From Dialister succinatiphilus YIT 11850 (GTDB lineage Bacteria > Bacillota > Negativicutes > Veillonellales > Dialisteraceae), in contig NZ_JH591188.1 in NCBI RefSeq assembly GCF_000242435.1, positions 674,252 to 731,866 of the forward strand: 57,615 bases of DNA, given 5' to 3'. The notes below the pieces were generated by a model. It had not been told where the DNA came from. It ran no database searches and saw only the letters and a list, made by a program, of their open reading frames with translations. Below are positions 25,351 to 34,333 of the stretch, in pieces. A program made the position numbers and the translations under genes. The first letter of the stretch is position 1; each line of letters opens with the position of its first letter.

Positions 25351-26007
25351 TTGAAGAGATTTCAAAAGTGGACACTGGTCTTAGGGGTCTCTCTGGCTTT
25401 TTCCTGGGGAGGGATGGCCGAAGCTTTTGAGCCTTATTACCTGAATGGGGACAAGACCTATCCTATGATACAGAATACCGGTGGTATTTATAACGACGGT
25501 GCTACAGGCCTTTTTCTTGATTTGTCTACTTTGACGGTGGAGGATGTCTTTGAAGACGGCCTTCAAACAAAGGTGAAAATAGTAGATGTGAAGTCTGCTC
25601 AAACCTATACGGAGAGCTGGATTCATGTACGCTACAGCGTGGATGGAAAGGCCTGGGCCCTGGGGCAGGACGGGCGCTGGCGGGAAATCCCTTCCAATAC
25701 GGAGGATCCCGCAGCGCTGACCGTGTATTTCATCAGACAGGCCATGACCGATGACAGTACCCGTGACCGGCTGTCCGGTGAAATTGACCAGATCATGGAG
25801 ACAAAGAAGGACAATCCGGGAAAAACAGCGCCCGATGATGCGATTCCCCTGATGGATGTACAGGCTCCGCTCGCACAAAACGGGGTGAAGGAAAAGGGTA
25901 GCGTCCAGAAGGGAAATGACGATGCCGATCAAGTGACCGTAACCATTACGGAAGCGCCGAAGGTGGAAATTACATCGACTCCGCCGCCACAGGTGGATAT
26001 TACATAA
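25351..26007 (+). CDS. Secreted protein of unknown function
   Basis: 218 residues. A Sec signal peptide is clear: basic MKRFQKW, hydrophobic TLVLGVSLAFSWGG and a cleavage site around AEA-FEP. The mature part (YYLNGDKTYPMIQNTGGIY...) looks like a small beta-rich domain reporting residues such as YSVDGKAWALGQDGRW. The tail is low-complexity and Pro/Thr-rich (APKVEITSTPPPQVDIT). Start is TTG 25351. It probably acts in the periplasm or envelope. No family recognised; it is followed within 32 bases by the phosphoribosyltransferase gene. Confidence 0.6.
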   Translation: MKRFQKWTLVLGVSLAFSWGGMAEAFEPYYLNGDKTYPMIQNTGGIYNDGATGLFLDLSTLTVEDVFEDGLQTKVKIVDVKSAQTYTESWIHVRYSVDGKAWALGQDGRWREIPSNTEDPAALTVYFIRQAMTDDSTRDRLSGEIDQIMETKKDNPGKTAPDDAIPLMDVQAPLAQNGVKEKGSVQKGNDDADQVTVTITEAPKVEITSTPPPQVDIT

Positions 26008-26038
26008 AGGATATACATTATTTTTTTCGAGGTGTATG

Positions 26039-26590
26039 ATGGCAAAAAGACATTACGAACTTCATGTAGCCGGCTGCACAAGGCAGCTTCCCATTCTGAA
26101 TATTTCCGATAAATTGGCCATTGCGGGATTTGTTATCCTGGGAGATACGGAAATCGTTGAAAACTGTGCCAAAGAATTGGCTTCCAGGGTGCCAAAAGAT
26201 ACGGATATCATCATGACGGCAGAAACGAAGGGAATCCCTCTGGCTCACGAGCTGGCCAGTGTGCTGGGCATGAAGAAGTATATCGTAGCCAGGAAATCCG
26301 TGAAAGCCTATATGGAAAATCCCATCTGGGTGGAAGATGAATCCATTACCACTGCCGGTAAACAGCGTCTCTACCTTATGGATACGGATGTGGAACTCCT
26401 GAAGGGAAGAAATGTGCTCCTGGTGGATGATGTCATCAGTACCGGCGGATCCATGAAGGCCATGAAACAGCTGGCTGAAAAGGCAGGGGCCCATGTGGTG
26501 GGTGAAGCAGCCATTCTGGCAGAAGGGGATGCTGCTAAACGGAAAGATATTATCTATCTGGAACCGCTGCCCCTGTTTGATGCGGAATAA
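26039..26590 (+). CDS. Purine phosphoribosyltransferase family protein
   Basis: 183 residues. VLLVDDVISTGGSMKA is the PRPP-binding motif of type I phosphoribosyltransferases, and TAETKGIPLAHELASVLG and YIVARKSVKAYM match the adenine/xanthine branch. The reaction would be base plus PRPP to nucleotide, in purine salvage. CGAGGTG favours ATG 26039 over the adjacent ATG 26036. It lies upstream of guaA, so a xanthine/guanine salvage role is attractive, but the gap of 730 bases means they are not obviously one operon. Confidence 0.8.
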   Translation: MAKRHYELHVAGCTRQLPILNISDKLAIAGFVILGDTEIVENCAKELASRVPKDTDIIMTAETKGIPLAHELASVLGMKKYIVARKSVKAYMENPIWVEDESITTAGKQRLYLMDTDVELLKGRNVLLVDDVISTGGSMKAMKQLAEKAGAHVVGEAAILAEGDAAKRKDIIYLEPLPLFDAE

Positions 26591-26762
26591 AACAGGGCCG
26601 CCGTGACACGCCCTGGCGGGCGTGAGGGTTGACGGCCCTGTGGACCGAAGGTTCTAAGGGTTCTGAAGATTGACGCGCCGCTGGCGCGAGGGTTGTGGTG
26701 GGCGGCTTCGCCGCCGGTTTGTAGAAAACAGCTTTAGTGGGTTAGTGCACTAGTGAGCTGGT

Positions 26763-26850
26763 AAAAACCAGACAACCGGGCTTTAGCCCGAGAAAAACAG
26801 GCAAACCGCCCTGACGGGCGTTGGAAAACCATACAACCGCGCCTTTGGCA
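26763..26850 (+). repeat. Three short tandem hairpin units
   Basis: Units AAAACCAGACAACCG, AAAACAGGCAAACCG and AAAACCATACAACCG are each followed by a short self-complementary GC segment (for example GGGCTTTAGCCCG). Spacing is about 29-31 bases. Confidence 0.5.
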
Positions 26851-26941
26851 TCGGTCGGGCAATTCATAGGAAGGTCCTTTTATGTGCAGGCAAAGGACCA
26901 ACTTTGCCCGACTTGTAGACCCTCTGCAGGGTCTCCACATT

Positions 26942-27102
26942 GGAAATGCACCCCTTTTGCCGCCTGCGGCGGCGTCTCCCCCGGAGGGGGAGATTTGCTC
27001 TATGAAAAACATAGAGTTACTTAAGTTAGCTCAAGGCTGAGCAGTGAATAAACTTCCCCCTCCGGGGGAAGTGGTGCGCAGCACCCAAAGGGGTGCATTT
27101 CC
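26942..27102. repeat. Long inverted repeat, about 160 bp
   Basis: GGAAATGCACCCCTTT at 26942 is repeated in inverse as AAAGGGGTGCATTTCC ending at 27102. Inside the arms are two mirror hairpins, TCTCCCCCGGAGGGGGAGA (26975-26993) and CTTCCCCCTCCGGGGGAAG (27053-27071). The structure resembles a miniature element; no terminal duplication was identified. Confidence 0.6.
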
Positions 27103-27266
27103 ATCGGGCGAAGCCCGGCTTTACGGTTTTCGCTGCCTCTGGCAGCATATAAAATTCATCGCCAAAGGCGATACCTTTCCCCTGAGCAAAAGCGAACGCA
27201 ACCCTGCTACACAACCCGCCGCCGTCAGGCGGCTAACCTGCGGCGCCAGCCGCTTTCCAAATGTGA

Positions 27267-27272
27267 TATAAT
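27267..27272 (+). promoter_or_regulatory. Candidate -10 box of guaA
   Basis: TATAAT lies 50 bases before the guaA start. No good -35 was found at 16-18 bases. Confidence 0.35.
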
Positions 27273-27322
27273 AAGGAATACATTGTTTACGTTACTGATA
27301 TTGTCTCCACAGGAGGAAACAG

Positions 27323-28861
27323 ATGAAACATCAGGAAATTGTTATGATTGTTGACTTTGGCGGCCAGTACGCCCAGCTCATCGCACGGCGTGTCCGCGAA
27401 TGCGGCGTTTACTGCGAAATCCTGCCATACAACAAGAGCGCTGAGGAAATCCTTGCCCAGAATCCGAAGGGCATTATTTTCTCCGGCGGTCCATCCAGTG
27501 TTAATGCAGAAAATGCACCCCAGGTGGATCCCGGCGTGTTCAAAGCAGGAGTACCGATTCTGGGCATCTGCTACGGCATGCAGCTCATGGCTAAGGAACT
27601 GGGCGGTGAAGTATCGAAGCCTGAAAAACATGAATACGGCCACACTGATTTTTATCGCAACGGCAGCAGCGCCCTCTTTGAAGGCGTTTCCGAAAAGACC
27701 GCTGTATGGATGAGCCACGGCGACGCAGTGACCGATATGCCCGCCGGCTTTGGTCTCACCGGTCATACCGACCTCACGCCTACCGCAGCCATGGCCGATG
27801 AAGCCCGTCGTTTCTTCGGCGTACAGTTCCATCCGGAAGTAGTTCACACACCGGAAGGTACCACCATGCTGAAGAATTTCCTCTTCAAGATCTGCGAATG
27901 CAAAGGCGGCTGGTCCATGGGCAACTACATCGACATTGTCGTGGAAAACATCCGCGAAAAGGTTGGCAAACACAACGTCATCTGTGCCCTCTCCGGCGGC
28001 GTAGATTCCTCTGTAGCAGCCGTGCTGGTGCATAAAGCCATCGGCGAACAGCTCACCTGCGTCTTCGTAGACCACGGTTTCCTCCGCCTCGGCGAAGCAG
28101 AACAGGTAGTGGATACCTTCAAGAATAAATTCAACATGAAACTGGTGCACATCGACGCATCCAAGCATTTCATGTCCCTCTTGAAGGGCGTCACCGAACC
28201 GGAAAAGAAGCGTAAAACCATTGGCGCTGAATTCATTCATACCTTCCAGGAAGAAGCCAATAAGCTGGAAGACGTGAAATTCCTGGTACAGGGCACCCTG
28301 TATCCCGATGTGGTAGAGTCCGGTACCGCCACCGCTTCCACCATCAAATCCCACCACAATGTAGGCGGCCTTCCGAAGGATATGAAGTTCCAGCTCATTG
28401 AACCGCTCCGCGAACTCTTCAAGGATGAAGTCCGCGAACTGGGCCGTCAGCTGGGCCTGCCGGAAGAAGTGGTCAATCGTCAGCCATTCCCGGGACCGGG
28501 CCTGGCTATCCGTATCATCGGCGAAATCACACCGGAACGGCTGGATATCCTCCGCCGCGCTGATTTCATCGTAAGAGACGTCATTAAACAGCATGGCCTC
28601 TATAATGATATTTGGCAGTCCTTCGCCATCCTCCCCGCAGCTATCCGTTCCGTAGGCGTACAGGGCGACGAAAGAACCTACGACTACACCGTAGGCATCC
28701 GCGCTGTCACCTCCTCCGACGGCATGACGGCTGATTATTTCCGCTTCCCCTGGGAAGTGCTGGACGAAATGAGCCGCCGTATCTGCAACGAAGTGGCTGG
28801 AGTGAACAGAGTGGTCTACGACATCACCTCCAAGCCGCCGAGCACCATTGAATGGGAATAG
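27323..28861 (+). CDS. guaA: GMP synthase (glutamine-hydrolysing)
   Basis: 512 residues, full length. The N-terminal class I glutamine amidotransferase has [17 protein letters not shown] and nucleophile loop [19 protein letters not shown] holds the catalytic His/Glu. The synthetase domain has the PP-loop [14 protein letters not shown] and the C-terminal dimer domain ends in PPSTIEWE. It converts XMP to GMP with glutamine and ATP in the cytoplasm. AGGAGG precedes the ATG. The last bases are duplicated at 36155 and, as a longer piece, at 45250-45404, marking an integration hotspot. Confidence 0.98.
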   Translation: MKHQEIVMIVDFGGQYAQLIARRVRECGVYCEILPYNKSAEEILAQNPKGIIFSGGPSSVNAENAPQVDPGVFKAGVPILGICYGMQLMAKELGGEVSKPEKHEYGHTDFYRNGSSALFEGVSEKTAVWMSHGDAVTDMPAGFGLTGHTDLTPTAAMADEARRFFGVQFHPEVVHTPEGTTMLKNFLFKICECKGGWSMGNYIDIVVENIREKVGKHNVICALSGGVDSSVAAVLVHKAIGEQLTCVFVDHGFLRLGEAEQVVDTFKNKFNMKLVHIDASKHFMSLLKGVTEPEKKRKTIGAEFIHTFQEEANKLEDVKFLVQGTLYPDVVESGTATASTIKSHHNVGGLPKDMKFQLIEPLRELFKDEVRELGRQLGLPEEVVNRQPFPGPGLAIRIIGEITPERLDILRRADFIVRDVIKQHGLYNDIWQSFAILPAAIRSVGVQGDERTYDYTVGIRAVTSSDGMTADYFRFPWEVLDEMSRRICNEVAGVNRVVYDITSKPPSTIEWE

Positions 28862-28863
28862 TT
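28850..28863 (+). repeat. attL-like direct repeat at the guaA stop
   Basis: GAATGGGAATAGTT spans the guaA stop codon and is identical to 36155-36168. Integration at the 3' end of guaA is a known habit of tyrosine-recombinase islands. Confidence 0.55.
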
Positions 28864-28868
28864 GCAAC

Positions 28869-28918
28869 AAGCCTCACAAATCGCTTAACCAAGCCATTTG
28901 TGAGGCTTTCTTTTTTTT
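28869..28918 (+). terminator. Terminator after guaA
   Basis: AAGCCTCACAAAT and ATTTGTGAGGCTT form a perfect 13-bp stem followed by CTTTTTTTT. Confidence 0.9.
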
Positions 28919-28961
28919 CAAAAGTTCCAAAAGTGTACCAAAATACAATAGGTTTCACCTC

Positions 28962-29261
28962 GGACTCAACGCGGCTTTGCCGCAACGAACTCACTATCAT
29001 ATTACAACCATGTACCATTCGTCATAAATTCTGGCTGTACACGGGATTCACGCGGCCTTTTTTGCCCGTCAGGTACCGACCAGAGGAAGGCGCAGGGCGG
29101 TTGCCAAAACGGACAGCTGTAGCTGGACGCCTTGTTCAGGACGTCCCCTATGGAATCGCAGCCAGGCGATAAATGGGAACTCTGTTTACTGGCTACAAAA
29201 AATACACGGCCTCTGGCCTTGTGCGTAGGGGCCGTCCCGGTTAGGGCGGCCCGTTGTGAGA
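28962..29261 (+). repeat. 300-bp direct repeat, copy 1
   Basis: It begins GGACTC and contains GACCAGAGGAAGGCGCAGGG. The inner roughly 180 bases are almost identical to copy 2, the first 100 bases more diverged. The period between copies is 359 bases. No convincing reading frame is conserved. Confidence 0.85.
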
Positions 29262-29320
29262 TGCGGCCACAGCCCATTATGCTATAATGGCAGGTTTTTA
29301 CGAGCCACGTCACTTTTTTC

Positions 29321-29620
29321 GGACTCTATGCGGCTTCGCCGTGACAAACTCACGATTGTCTTACGACCATGTGCCATTCGTCATAAATTCCGGCTATGCA
29401 CAAATTTCAGGCGGCCTTTTTGGCCCGTCAGGTGCCGACCAGAGGAAGGCGCAGGGCGGTTGCCAAAACGGACAGCTGTAGCTGGACGCCTTGTTCAGGA
29501 CGTCCCCTATGGAATCGCAGCCAGGCGATAAATGGGAACTCTGTTTACTGGCTACAAAAAATACACGGCCTCTGGCCTTGTGCGTAGGGGCCGTCCCGGA
29601 CAGGGCGGCCCGCTGTGAGA
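29321..29620 (+). repeat. 300-bp direct repeat, copy 2
   Basis: Second copy of the sequence at 28962-29261, same strand. Both end in GGGCGGCCCG(T/C)TGTGAGAT. The separating 60 bases contain TATAAT near 29283. Could be a duplicated non-coding RNA or decayed gene fragment. Confidence 0.85.
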
Positions 29621-29730
29621 TTCAACCACATATTTTTTTGTGCCCAAAGCCCACCCTAAAAGTTAGGTCTGTTTTTTCTACGTCAGGACTCTTTCTTTCC
29701 TGATTTCCAGCAGGCCGCCTATATTCAAAA

Positions 29731-29787
29731 AAAGAGCATTTTATGAGACTCTCTGATGAGAGGTTCATAAAATGCTCTTTTTTTATA
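29731..29787 (+). terminator. Strong hairpin with T-tract
   Basis: AAAGAGCATTTTATGA and TCATAAAATGCTCTTT form a long perfect stem, followed by a T-run. It would end transcription through the duplicated repeats. The 270 bases after it are AT-rich and precede the adhesin. Confidence 0.8.
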
Positions 29788-30057
29788 AAAAATTTTTCTA
29801 TAACATTTTATTAATATATTGTTAATGCTAAATATTAATTATTTACAATAAAACGAATAAAGATGTATTAATAAATGAAGATAATAACAGCTGGTAATGA
29901 CGATTCAAAAGCTTAATAAAGCCATTGAATAAGGAAAATAAGTGCTATAATAATATCAACAAATACACATATTATTTGTATAAAAATCTAAATAATGGAA
30001 TAAGGCATATCGGAGAATATTACATGATATATACGGTGAAATCATTATAAGCAAAGG

Positions 30058-30484
30058 ATGTGCAAAGTCATGGAAAAATATTTAAGGTCATTTGTAGCAA
30101 AACAAAACATTGCTACGTTGTCGTTTCGGAATTGGCTAAAAGTCACTGCAAAACGACAGAAAGTCGTACGGCAAGAAATAAAACAGCATTGACGGTGGCG
30201 GTGCTGCTGGCACTGGGGACGTTCTCGCCAATGATGATGCCAACAGCTGAAGCCTTAACTGTGCCAGATACTTGGGGCGGAAGTCAGAATTCAGCAACAG
30301 TTACAAAAGATGCAATCGTAGCGAGCGGCTCAATAGTGCTACGGGGGCTGCCGATGTCGTAGCTGACAGCTATGAAAATACAGCTATTGGAGAATACACG
30401 ACGGTAGTCGGTGGCAGATCCAATCGGGCATTTGGTGATGAATCATCGACATCTATATGCAGTTGGTACAATGGAGGTAAGTGA
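30058..30484 (+). pseudogene. N-terminal fragment of a trimeric autotransporter adhesin
   Basis: It begins with an extended signal peptide region (KIFKVICSKTKHCYVVVSE) typical of type V secretion, then a hydrophobic core TALTVAVLLALGTFSPMMM and AEA cleavage site. The natural ATG at 30070 is out of frame by one base in a run of five A (30074-30078); six A would restore it. A second frameshift near 30325 separates ...VASGS from NSATGAADVVADSYENTAIG, a YadA-head-like repeat. The fragment runs into the start of the next adhesin gene. Confidence 0.75.
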
Positions 30485-32371
30485 TGAAAAAAAGGTATAT
30501 AGCCACTATTTTATTACTTTATTTGGCATGTGGACCGGTAATGGCTTTTGCAGCAAACCAAACGAAGGGCAGTACTGGCATTGTTATTGACGGAGATAAT
30601 AATACCGTTTCCAGTTCGAATTCCATTACGCTTGGCAATGAGATTAGCTCTCTTGGCGGCGCTAATGTTGCTATGGATACAAAAGCAAGGCAGGGAATCA
30701 GGAAAAACCACTAAATCCGAATAATGCGAATGGTGCAACTGCCATTGGTACAGGATCCCAGGCAACTAACTATAGAGCAACGGCTCTTGGCGATTACACC
30801 GTTGCTTCTGGGACAGATTCTATTGGCATAGGGACAACAGCCAAGGCAACAGGTGATCGATCCATATCAGCAGGACTTTTATCACAGGCATCAGGCGTGA
30901 ATGCCATCGCCATCGGGGATAAAACCGTATCGAGCAGTAATGACACGGTGGCCATTGGTGAAAGGGCAAGCGCAACGAGCAGCCAATCAATCGCCATTGG
31001 CAGTGCTTCATCCTCTTCCGGTTCCTATAGCGTGGCCATAGGGTTGAATGCAAAAGCGACGAATGGTTGGTCTGTTGCCTTGGGCAATAGTTCAGAAACC
31101 GCTGCAGCTGTTTCAACCAGCACCATGGCAGTCGGAGGAAAGACCTATCAGACGGCCGGTGGAGTTGCAATGAGTACGGTAAGTGTGGGGAATGAAGCAG
31201 TCAAGCGCACGATTACGAATGTTGCAGCCGGCCGTGTAACAGATTCTTCGACAGATGCCATAAACGGCAGTCAGTTATTTGCAATAAATCAGAGTGTTGA
31301 TGCGAATGCCCAAAACATTGCAAAGGGAATGAATTTTGCTGCAGATACCGGGACTCCTTACACGGCACAGTTGGGCAGTACCGTTTCCATTAAAGGCGGG
31401 AAAAACCTGTCCACTTCGGTAGATAAGGGGTCCATTACCGTACATATGTCGGACACTCCTGTGTTTACGGCAGTAAAGGCAAGTACTATTACCGGCAATA
31501 CAATTAAAGCGGGTGATACGGTTACACTCAGTCAGCAGGGCGCTGATATGGGGGGAACAAAATCACTCATTTGAAGGATGGCGATATTTCTCCTACTTCA
31601 ACTGATGCAGTGAATGGAAGTCAGCTGTATAGCACAGAAAACCGAATTAATTTTTTGGACAGTCAGGTCAATCGTCTAGGCAGTCAGATTAATCGGGTAG
31701 GTGCAGGTGCTGCGGCTCTTGCCGGACTCCATCCTCTAGATTTTGATCCCGATGATAAATGGGACTTTGCAGCGGGGTATGGTAATTACAAAAATGCGAA
31801 TGCAGTGGCTATTGGTGCCTATTATCGCCCAAATAAAGATGTCATGTTTAACGTGGGAGGTTCTTTCAGTGGTGGAGAAAACATGGTGAATGCAGGCATC
31901 AGCTGGAAATTTGGACAAAAGAACCATGTTTCTCGTTCGAGAGTTTCGGTGGTCAAAGATGTGCTGGCGTTGCAACAGCAGGTAGCTATTCTAACGAAAG
32001 AACTGGAAGCGTATAAGTCTATAATTGGTAATAACGGGAATGCGTCTATGAAGCGCAATATAAATTTCCCTGATGTGCCTGGAAACCATTGGGCGTATAC
32101 TTATGTGCAGACCTTGGCAGATAAGGGATATCTGAAGGGCTATCCGGATGGCGAGTTTAAAGGCAATCGTGCCTTGACCCGTTATGAATATGCAGCCATC
32201 ATCTATTGTGCGCTGCAGAACGGAGCACCTTCCGACGGAAATATGATAAGATCGATGGATGAATTTGGGACGGAAATTTCAAAAGCCAGAGAACTCGACC
32301 GCTTCCGGGTAGATAGGATTTCCGGTAAGGATAATGATCGAAAAAGTAAAATGAATGCAGATTCCTACTAA
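30484..32371 (+). pseudogene. YadA-like trimeric autotransporter with C-terminal SLH domain, frameshifted
   Basis: ATG 30484 opens a conventional signal peptide (KKRYIATILLLYLACGPVMAFA). Head repeats follow (TALGDYTVASGTDSIGIG, NAIAIGDKTVSSSND), then neck and stalk (STDAINGSQLFAINQSV, STDAVNGSQLYSTENR) and the membrane-anchor region ending in AGISWKFGQK. After the anchor come a coiled coil (VLALQQQVAILTKELEAY) and an SLH domain (FPDVPGNHWAYTYVQTLAD, GYLKGYPDGEFKGNRALTR). Frameshifts lie near 30700 (an A5 run) and at a G6 run at 31552-31558, so the gene is off as read. The SLH tail would be periplasmic and could tie the adhesin to peptidoglycan. Confidence 0.75.
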
Positions 32372-32377
32372 TGACTT

Positions 32378-32425
32378 AAAGGGATCGTGCATGATGGTTT
32401 TCACTATCATGCACGGTCCCTTTTT
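32378..32425 (+). terminator. Terminator after the adhesin
   Basis: AAAGGGATCGTGCATGATGG and CTATCATGCACGGTCCCTTT pair with few mismatches and are followed by TTTTTC. Confidence 0.85.
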
Positions 32426-32485
32426 CTTTGAAATACTATGGACAATCGCATAATCAATCAAAGCGCATAGTTGAAAACTTTGATT

Positions 32486-32668
32486 TTATAATTTTTCCGT
32501 TCGTCTTGAAAGGGTCTTATCGTCGAGGGCGTTATCGAAGTCCTGCAAGCGGCCGTCGGATTTCATCCGTTTAAACAAGGTCGTTACTCGGTCTTCCCCT
32601 TCCTCCAATCCTTCCTTAAATCCTTCTCTTTGTTCCTCCAGCAGCCATTGTTCCAATTCCCGACTCAT
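32486..32668 (-). CDS. Small charged protein, Rpn-tail-like
   Basis: 60 residues from ATG 32668 (MSRELEQWLLEEQREGF...). Repeated EG(x)EEG segments resemble the helical tails of Rpn-family proteins, so it may be the surviving C-terminus of such a gene or a small stand-alone protein. GGAGGT lies upstream on the minus strand at 32675-32680. No function can be given. Confidence 0.4.
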   Translation of the reverse strand: MSRELEQWLLEEQREGFKEGLEEGEDRVTTLFKRMKSDGRLQDFDNALDDKTLSRRTEKL

Positions 32669-32734
32669 GGTGAACACCTCCTTCATTTTTATGATATTGG
32701 TTGGATAGATGCCTCGTCACGCTGCTTTTCCTTT

Positions 32735-33012
32735 CTACATGCGGGAAACAACCTCATAGAGGTTTTGGGTACACTGCATGATGTCTATGTAAGAAATCTC
32801 ATTGGCATAAGAATACTTCTGTTGATAAGATTTCCACATTTCCATTAAATGGAAATCCTGCTGAAGGGCAGAGATAATCTGAGGACCCGTAGTCAAAAGC
32901 AGCAGGGAACCGCGCTTCGTGCAGGTGGCATGAAAAGCATCTTTCAATAGCAACTGGTCGATTTTATCTTTATAGACACTGGTCAGCTCATATAAATCGT
33001 AGAAGTGGTGCT
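32735..33012 (-). pseudogene. C-terminal fragment of an AbiEii/AbiGii-type nucleotidyltransferase
   Basis: The minus-strand frame reads FYDLYELTSVYKDKIDQLLL, AFHATCTKRGS and MEMWKSYQQKYSYANEISY, which matches the C-terminal part of AbiEii toxins (DFYDIYLL...W..YQ..YSYA). AbiEii is the nucleotidyltransferase toxin of type IV toxin-antitoxin and abortive-infection systems. Its 5' part, including the catalytic region, is cut off by the IS3 element beginning near 33017. No antitoxin AbiEi is present in the window. Confidence 0.7.
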
Positions 33013-33087
33013 AGCATATAAATAGGACAAGTCAAACTGAGGTTTTCCATAAAGTGATACAATAAAAGTATATATAGGGGCCTTAGT

Positions 33088-33369
33088 ATGACGAAGTTCA
33101 ACAAACAATTCAAAGTGGATGCTGTCCAATATTACCATGATCATCGTGACTTAGGACTGATTGGGTGTGCCCATAATTTAGGAATTTCCCAACAGACACT
33201 GTCCCGATGGCAAAAGCAATTGCGGGATAATGGGGAAATGCCATATCGCGGATCCGGAAACTATGCATCTGATGAAGCCAAGGAAATCGCTCGTTTGAAA
33301 CGTGAATTACGAGATGCCAAGGATGCCATCAATGTCTTAAAAAAAGCGATCAGCATTCTAGACAAATAA
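33088..33369 (+). CDS. IS3-family transposase OrfA
   Basis: 93 residues with an N-terminal helix-turn-helix (FKVDAVQYYHDHRDLGLIGCAHNLGISQQTLSRW) and a C-terminal leucine-zipper-like helix (EIARLKRELRDAKDAINVLKKAISIL). It binds the element ends and is the first part of the OrfAB transposase. Near its end is a run of seven A followed by G (33339-33345), a typical -1 frameshift site for making the fusion. Confidence 0.9.
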   Translation: MTKFNKQFKVDAVQYYHDHRDLGLIGCAHNLGISQQTLSRWQKQLRDNGEMPYRGSGNYASDEAKEIARLKRELRDAKDAINVLKKAISILDK

Positions 33370-34280
33370 TCCCTGCCATTTACCATAGCGTCAAACAGGA
33401 AGCCGAAAAAGCCCATCAGGAGAAACGCCATTTTTCGGTATCTGGAGTGCTGGCAGAACTGGGCGTTTCTACATCAGGTTACTATGGATGGAGTCATTGC
33501 AAATTATCCAAACAAGCTACGCACCGTAAGGAGGTAAAAAAACAGATTCAAACCATTTACGAAGATTCAAAGCATATCTATGGAGCACCCAAAATTACTA
33601 AATTGCTTCAAAAGAAAGGTGAATGTATTTCCGAAAGGACAGTGGGCCTTTACATGCGGCAAATGGGGATTCGTGCTTGTTGGGTCAAGCATTATACCGT
33701 TACGACCCAGAGCCGTTGTTTGGATGCCATATTGGTTAACATTCTGCAAGAACAATTTAATCCGCCAAGACCAGACACAATCTGGTGCAGCGATATTACT
33801 TATATTTGGACCACTGAAGGATTTGTGTATCTGGCCAGTATCATGGATTTGTTTTCTCGAAAAATCATTACCTGGAATTTATCCCGGAAGTTGGATGCAT
33901 CTGGCATTATTAGGATGCTTCAAACGGCAAAGCAAACCAGGAATCCAGGCCGTCTGGTAGTAATCCACACTGACCGCGGTTGTCAATATCTTTCGCAATC
34001 CTATATCAAGGAAACCGCACAGATGTGCCGCAGCTATTCGAAGAAAGGCTATCCATGGGATAATGCCTGCATAGAATCATTCCATACCTTGATTAAGCGA
34101 GAATGGCTGAATCGATTTAAGATTGAAAATTATCAACAAGCCTATATGCTGGTGTTTGAATACATTAACACGTTTTATAATACCGTTCGAATTCACAGTC
34201 ACTGTAACTATATGTCACCAAATGACTATGAGAAATTATATGCAAACTACAAGAAAAAGACAGCTTTGATTGCTGGATAA
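33366..34280 (+). CDS. IS3-family transposase OrfB (DDE integrase)
   Basis: The frame is open from just before the OrfA stop; the first ATG-type start of the isolated ORF is 33447. Catalytic DDE residues are visible: CSDITYIWT, IHTDRGCQYLS and NACIESFHTLIKRE. HTH_21 (YGAPKITKLLQKKG) precedes the core. The protein should be made as an OrfAB fusion by -1 frameshifting. It appears intact. Confidence 0.9.
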   Translation: MIPAIYHSVKQEAEKAHQEKRHFSVSGVLAELGVSTSGYYGWSHCKLSKQATHRKEVKKQIQTIYEDSKHIYGAPKITKLLQKKGECISERTVGLYMRQMGIRACWVKHYTVTTQSRCLDAILVNILQEQFNPPRPDTIWCSDITYIWTTEGFVYLASIMDLFSRKIITWNLSRKLDASGIIRMLQTAKQTRNPGRLVVIHTDRGCQYLSQSYIKETAQMCRSYSKKGYPWDNACIESFHTLIKREWLNRFKIENYQQAYMLVFEYINTFYNTVRIHSHCNYMSPNDYEKLYANYKKKTALIAG

Positions 34281-34333
34281 CTGATTGATAGAAACCTCAA
34301 TTTAATTTGTACTCAAACTTGACATAGGACCAG

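Larger units (their letters stand above)
26591..27322. other. Non-coding region of hairpins and a long inverted repeat
   Basis: No gene seen. It includes three degenerate units of about 29 bases (26763-26850), each AAAAAC...AACCG plus a small GC hairpin, and a long inverted repeat (26942-27102). A TATAAT at 27267-27272 is the likely -10 of guaA. Confidence 0.6.
33017..34332 (+). mobile_element. IS3-family insertion sequence
   Basis: Two-ORF element with imperfect inverted ends: AGGACAAGTCAAACTGAG near 33024 and (inverse) TGGTCCTATGTCAAGTTTGAG ending at 34332. It separates an AbiEii-like fragment from an AAA ATPase fragment, and both lack the part facing the IS. So insertion was accompanied by deletion or recombination. 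Left end is approximate. Confidence 0.8.

Noticed and set aside
26763-26850. CRISPR-like array
   Set aside because: Only three degenerate units with no separate spacers of constant length and no cas genes in the window.
27287-28870. 527-codon minus-strand frame opposite guaA
   Set aside because: It is the antisense shadow of guaA, caused by codon bias; it matches no family.
28962-29620. Small proteins encoded in the duplicated 300-bp sequence
   Set aside because: The longest frames differ between copies, lack ribosome-binding sites and are Arg/Pro-rich, so coding is not supported.
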